Of a stretch of DNA of 41,778 nt, positions 40,820 to 41,778 are shown piece by piece. This DNA is from Mesorhizobium sp. B2-4-3. Its GTDB lineage: Bacteria; Pseudomonadota; Alphaproteobacteria; Rhizobiales; Rhizobiaceae. Each line of letters opens with the position of its first letter. The first letter of the stretch is position 1. Location of the stretch: NCBI RefSeq assembly GCF_006442815.1, contig NZ_VFVL01000043.1, positions 1 through 41,778 of the forward strand, read 5' to 3'. The notes beneath the pieces are model-generated. The model saw only the letters and a program-made list of their open reading frames with translations, was not told the origin of the DNA and ran no database searches. The translations under genes were made by a program, and so were the position numbers.

Positions 40820-41483
40820 AATCCGTCCCGTGCCGCAACGCCAGCGCCGCCGCCAGCGGCCCGAGCACGGCAAGAAACAGCGTCAGCGCGGCAAGAATGA
40901 GGAAAGGCTGCAGGAATGGCGCCGGATCGGCGACGGCGCCATAGCTTGCCGAAACGCCGAAGATCAGCACCGGAATGGTCAAAGGCAGCACCAGCACCGA
41001 AATCAGCAATCCGCCGCGCGGCAGCGCCACCGCCACCGCGGCACCCGCGGCGCCGATGAAGGTGATGGCCGGCGTGCCGATGAGAAGCGTGAGCGCGGTG
41101 GCGCCGATGCCGAGCGGCTCCATGTTCATGAACAGACCGAGCAGGGGTGCCGCGACCACCAGCGGCAGCACGCTGCCGGTCCAATGCGCAAGGCATTTGG
41201 TCAGCACCGTCAGCGCCAGCATGTGGCGGTCGTTGTTCAGGACAAGGAGGTCGAGCGAGCCGTCCTCGCGATCGGCCTGGAACAGGCGATCGAGCCCGAG
41301 CAGGCAGGCAAGCAGGGCGGCGATCCACAGGATCGCCGGGCCGATGCGCGACAGAAGGTTGAGGTCGGGCCCGACGCCGAACGGGATGGTGACGATGACG
41401 GCGAGGAAGAAGATGACGCCGATGAGCGCCCCGCCGCCGGCGCGGATGGAAAGGCGGATATCGCGCAGGAAGAGGGACCACAT
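40818..41483 (-). CDS. ccmB: Haem exporter permease CcmB
   Basis: Membrane subunit of the CcmABC(D) complex for cytochrome c maturation. The 221-residue product has the usual length and about six membrane segments. The typical start LFLRDIRLSIRAGGGALIGVIFFL is followed by FQADREDGSLDLLVLN and ALPRGGLLISVLVLPLTIPVLIFG. The ATG at 41483 gives the family start; the longer open frame runs into a palindromic repeat. Its last codon and stop touch the family B palindrome. Confidence 0.94.
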   Translation of the reverse strand: MWSLFLRDIRLSIRAGGGALIGVIFFLAVIVTIPFGVGPDLNLLSRIGPAILWIAALLACLLGLDRLFQADREDGSLDLLVLNNDRHMLALTVLTKCLAHWTGSVLPLVVAAPLLGLFMNMEPLGIGATALTLLIGTPAITFIGAAGAAVAVALPRGGLLISVLVLPLTIPVLIFGVSASYGAVADPAPFLQPFLILAALTLFLAVLGPLAAALALRHGTD

Positions 41484-41520
41484 CAGGAAGGGATCCCTTG
41501 GCGAGGCTGGCGCTCCGGCA

Positions 41521-41680
41521 CACCCCCCTCTGGCCTGCCGGCCATCTCCCCCGCAGGGGGGGAGATCGAATGTCGCGCAGGCTTTCGCCAATCTCCCAGG
41601 TCGAAAGGGAGAGGCCGGCGACAGAACAGCCAATCTCCCCCCTTGAGGGGGAGATGCCCGGCAGGGCAGAGGGGGGTGCC
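41521..41680. repeat. Family C palindromic repeat, copy 2
   Basis: The left arm CACCCCCCTCTGGCCTGCCG continues to CATCTCCCCC; the right arm is its inverse ending GGCAGGGCAGAGGGGGGTG. About 60 bases separate the arms, including an extra CAATCTCCC copy. It lies in the 208-base gap between ccmA and ccmB, which are usually adjacent. Confidence 0.8.
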
Positions 41681-41691
41681 TCGCGCCAACA

Positions 41692-41778
41692 TCAATCGCC
41701 CATCCCCAACACCTTCCCCCCCTCCAGCCCCAGCGGTAGATGCGTTGCCGCCACCACAATCCCCCCATCCGCCAGATG
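41692..41778 (-). CDS. ccmA: CcmA, haem exporter ATPase (C-terminal end only)
   Basis: Only the last 28 codons and the TGA stop are inside the window, the gene continuing beyond the right edge. The visible residues (HLADGGIVVAATHLPLGLEG then GKVLGMGD) match the end of CcmA, where the conserved GGIVVAATHLPL follows the Walker B and D-loop region. The identification rests on this pattern and on ccmB next to it. Confidence 0.8.
   Translation of the reverse strand, partial: HLADGGIVVAATHLPLGLEGGKVLGMGD

Overview
This GC-rich window looks like a chromosomal segment from a Mesorhizobium-type alphaproteobacterium (Hyphomicrobiales/Phyllobacteriaceae). The evidence is an Omp19-type protease-inhibitor lipoprotein as in Brucella, one long TCA operon running mdh-sucC-sucD-sucA-sucB-lpd, the rhizobial order dapF-mtaB-ftsY-yciB-(...)-ccm, an L19 with an Ala/Glu-rich tail, and many small palindromic repeats of the kind common in rhizobial intergenic DNA. 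No rRNA, tRNA, transposase, phage gene or CRISPR array was seen. Species assignment is inference.

Layout. 1-7600: membrane diguanylate cyclase, a small unknown protein, leuC with its terminator, a methyltransferase, a polar amino-acid ABC permease and its binding protein, then the ohrR-ohr organic peroxide module with a palindromic candidate operator. 7600-11000: the rimM-trmD-rplS cluster on the minus strand, split by a TauE/SafE-type permease on the plus strand. 11000-13950: xerC, a TraB/GumN protein and a Pro/Ala-rich membrane protein with a strong terminator. 14150-26870: a minus-strand series that reads, in transcription order, mdh, sucC, cupin, DUF1579, sucD, sucA, sucB, two DUF4241 paralogues, a secreted unknown, an SDR oxidoreductase and lpd. 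It supplies 2-oxoglutarate dehydrogenase, succinyl-CoA synthetase and malate dehydrogenase, with five uncharacterised passengers and one SDR gene. 27080-31630: a GNAT acetyltransferase, zapE, omp19, a VOC protein, an MBL-fold hydrolase and a 53-residue DUF1328 membrane protein. 31700-37620: dapF, mtaB, ftsY, yciB, a PPOX flavoprotein and an FMN reductase, all plus strand. 37830-41778: a tautomerase, an SMP-30 lactonase, a DUF1127 protein and the cytochrome c maturation genes ccmG, ccmD, ccmB and the end of ccmA.

The most unusual content lies between genes. A modular palindromic element occurs seven times with two interchangeable kinds of terminal hairpin, and twice supplies the stop codon of the upstream gene. 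A second, 144-145 bp full-length palindrome occurs twice with compensatory base changes, and one copy sits where ccmC would be expected between ccmB and ccmD. Further palindromic families lie in the leuC, ABC-transporter, rplS/tauE and ccm regions. In the TCA operon a DUF4241 gene has been duplicated in tandem so that the downstream copy begins with codons resembling the start of the next gene. Other leads are a ribosome-site-sequestering hairpin before the DUF1328 gene, a 15-bp inverted repeat before the DUF1127 gene, and a small ORF plus hairpin upstream of leuC.
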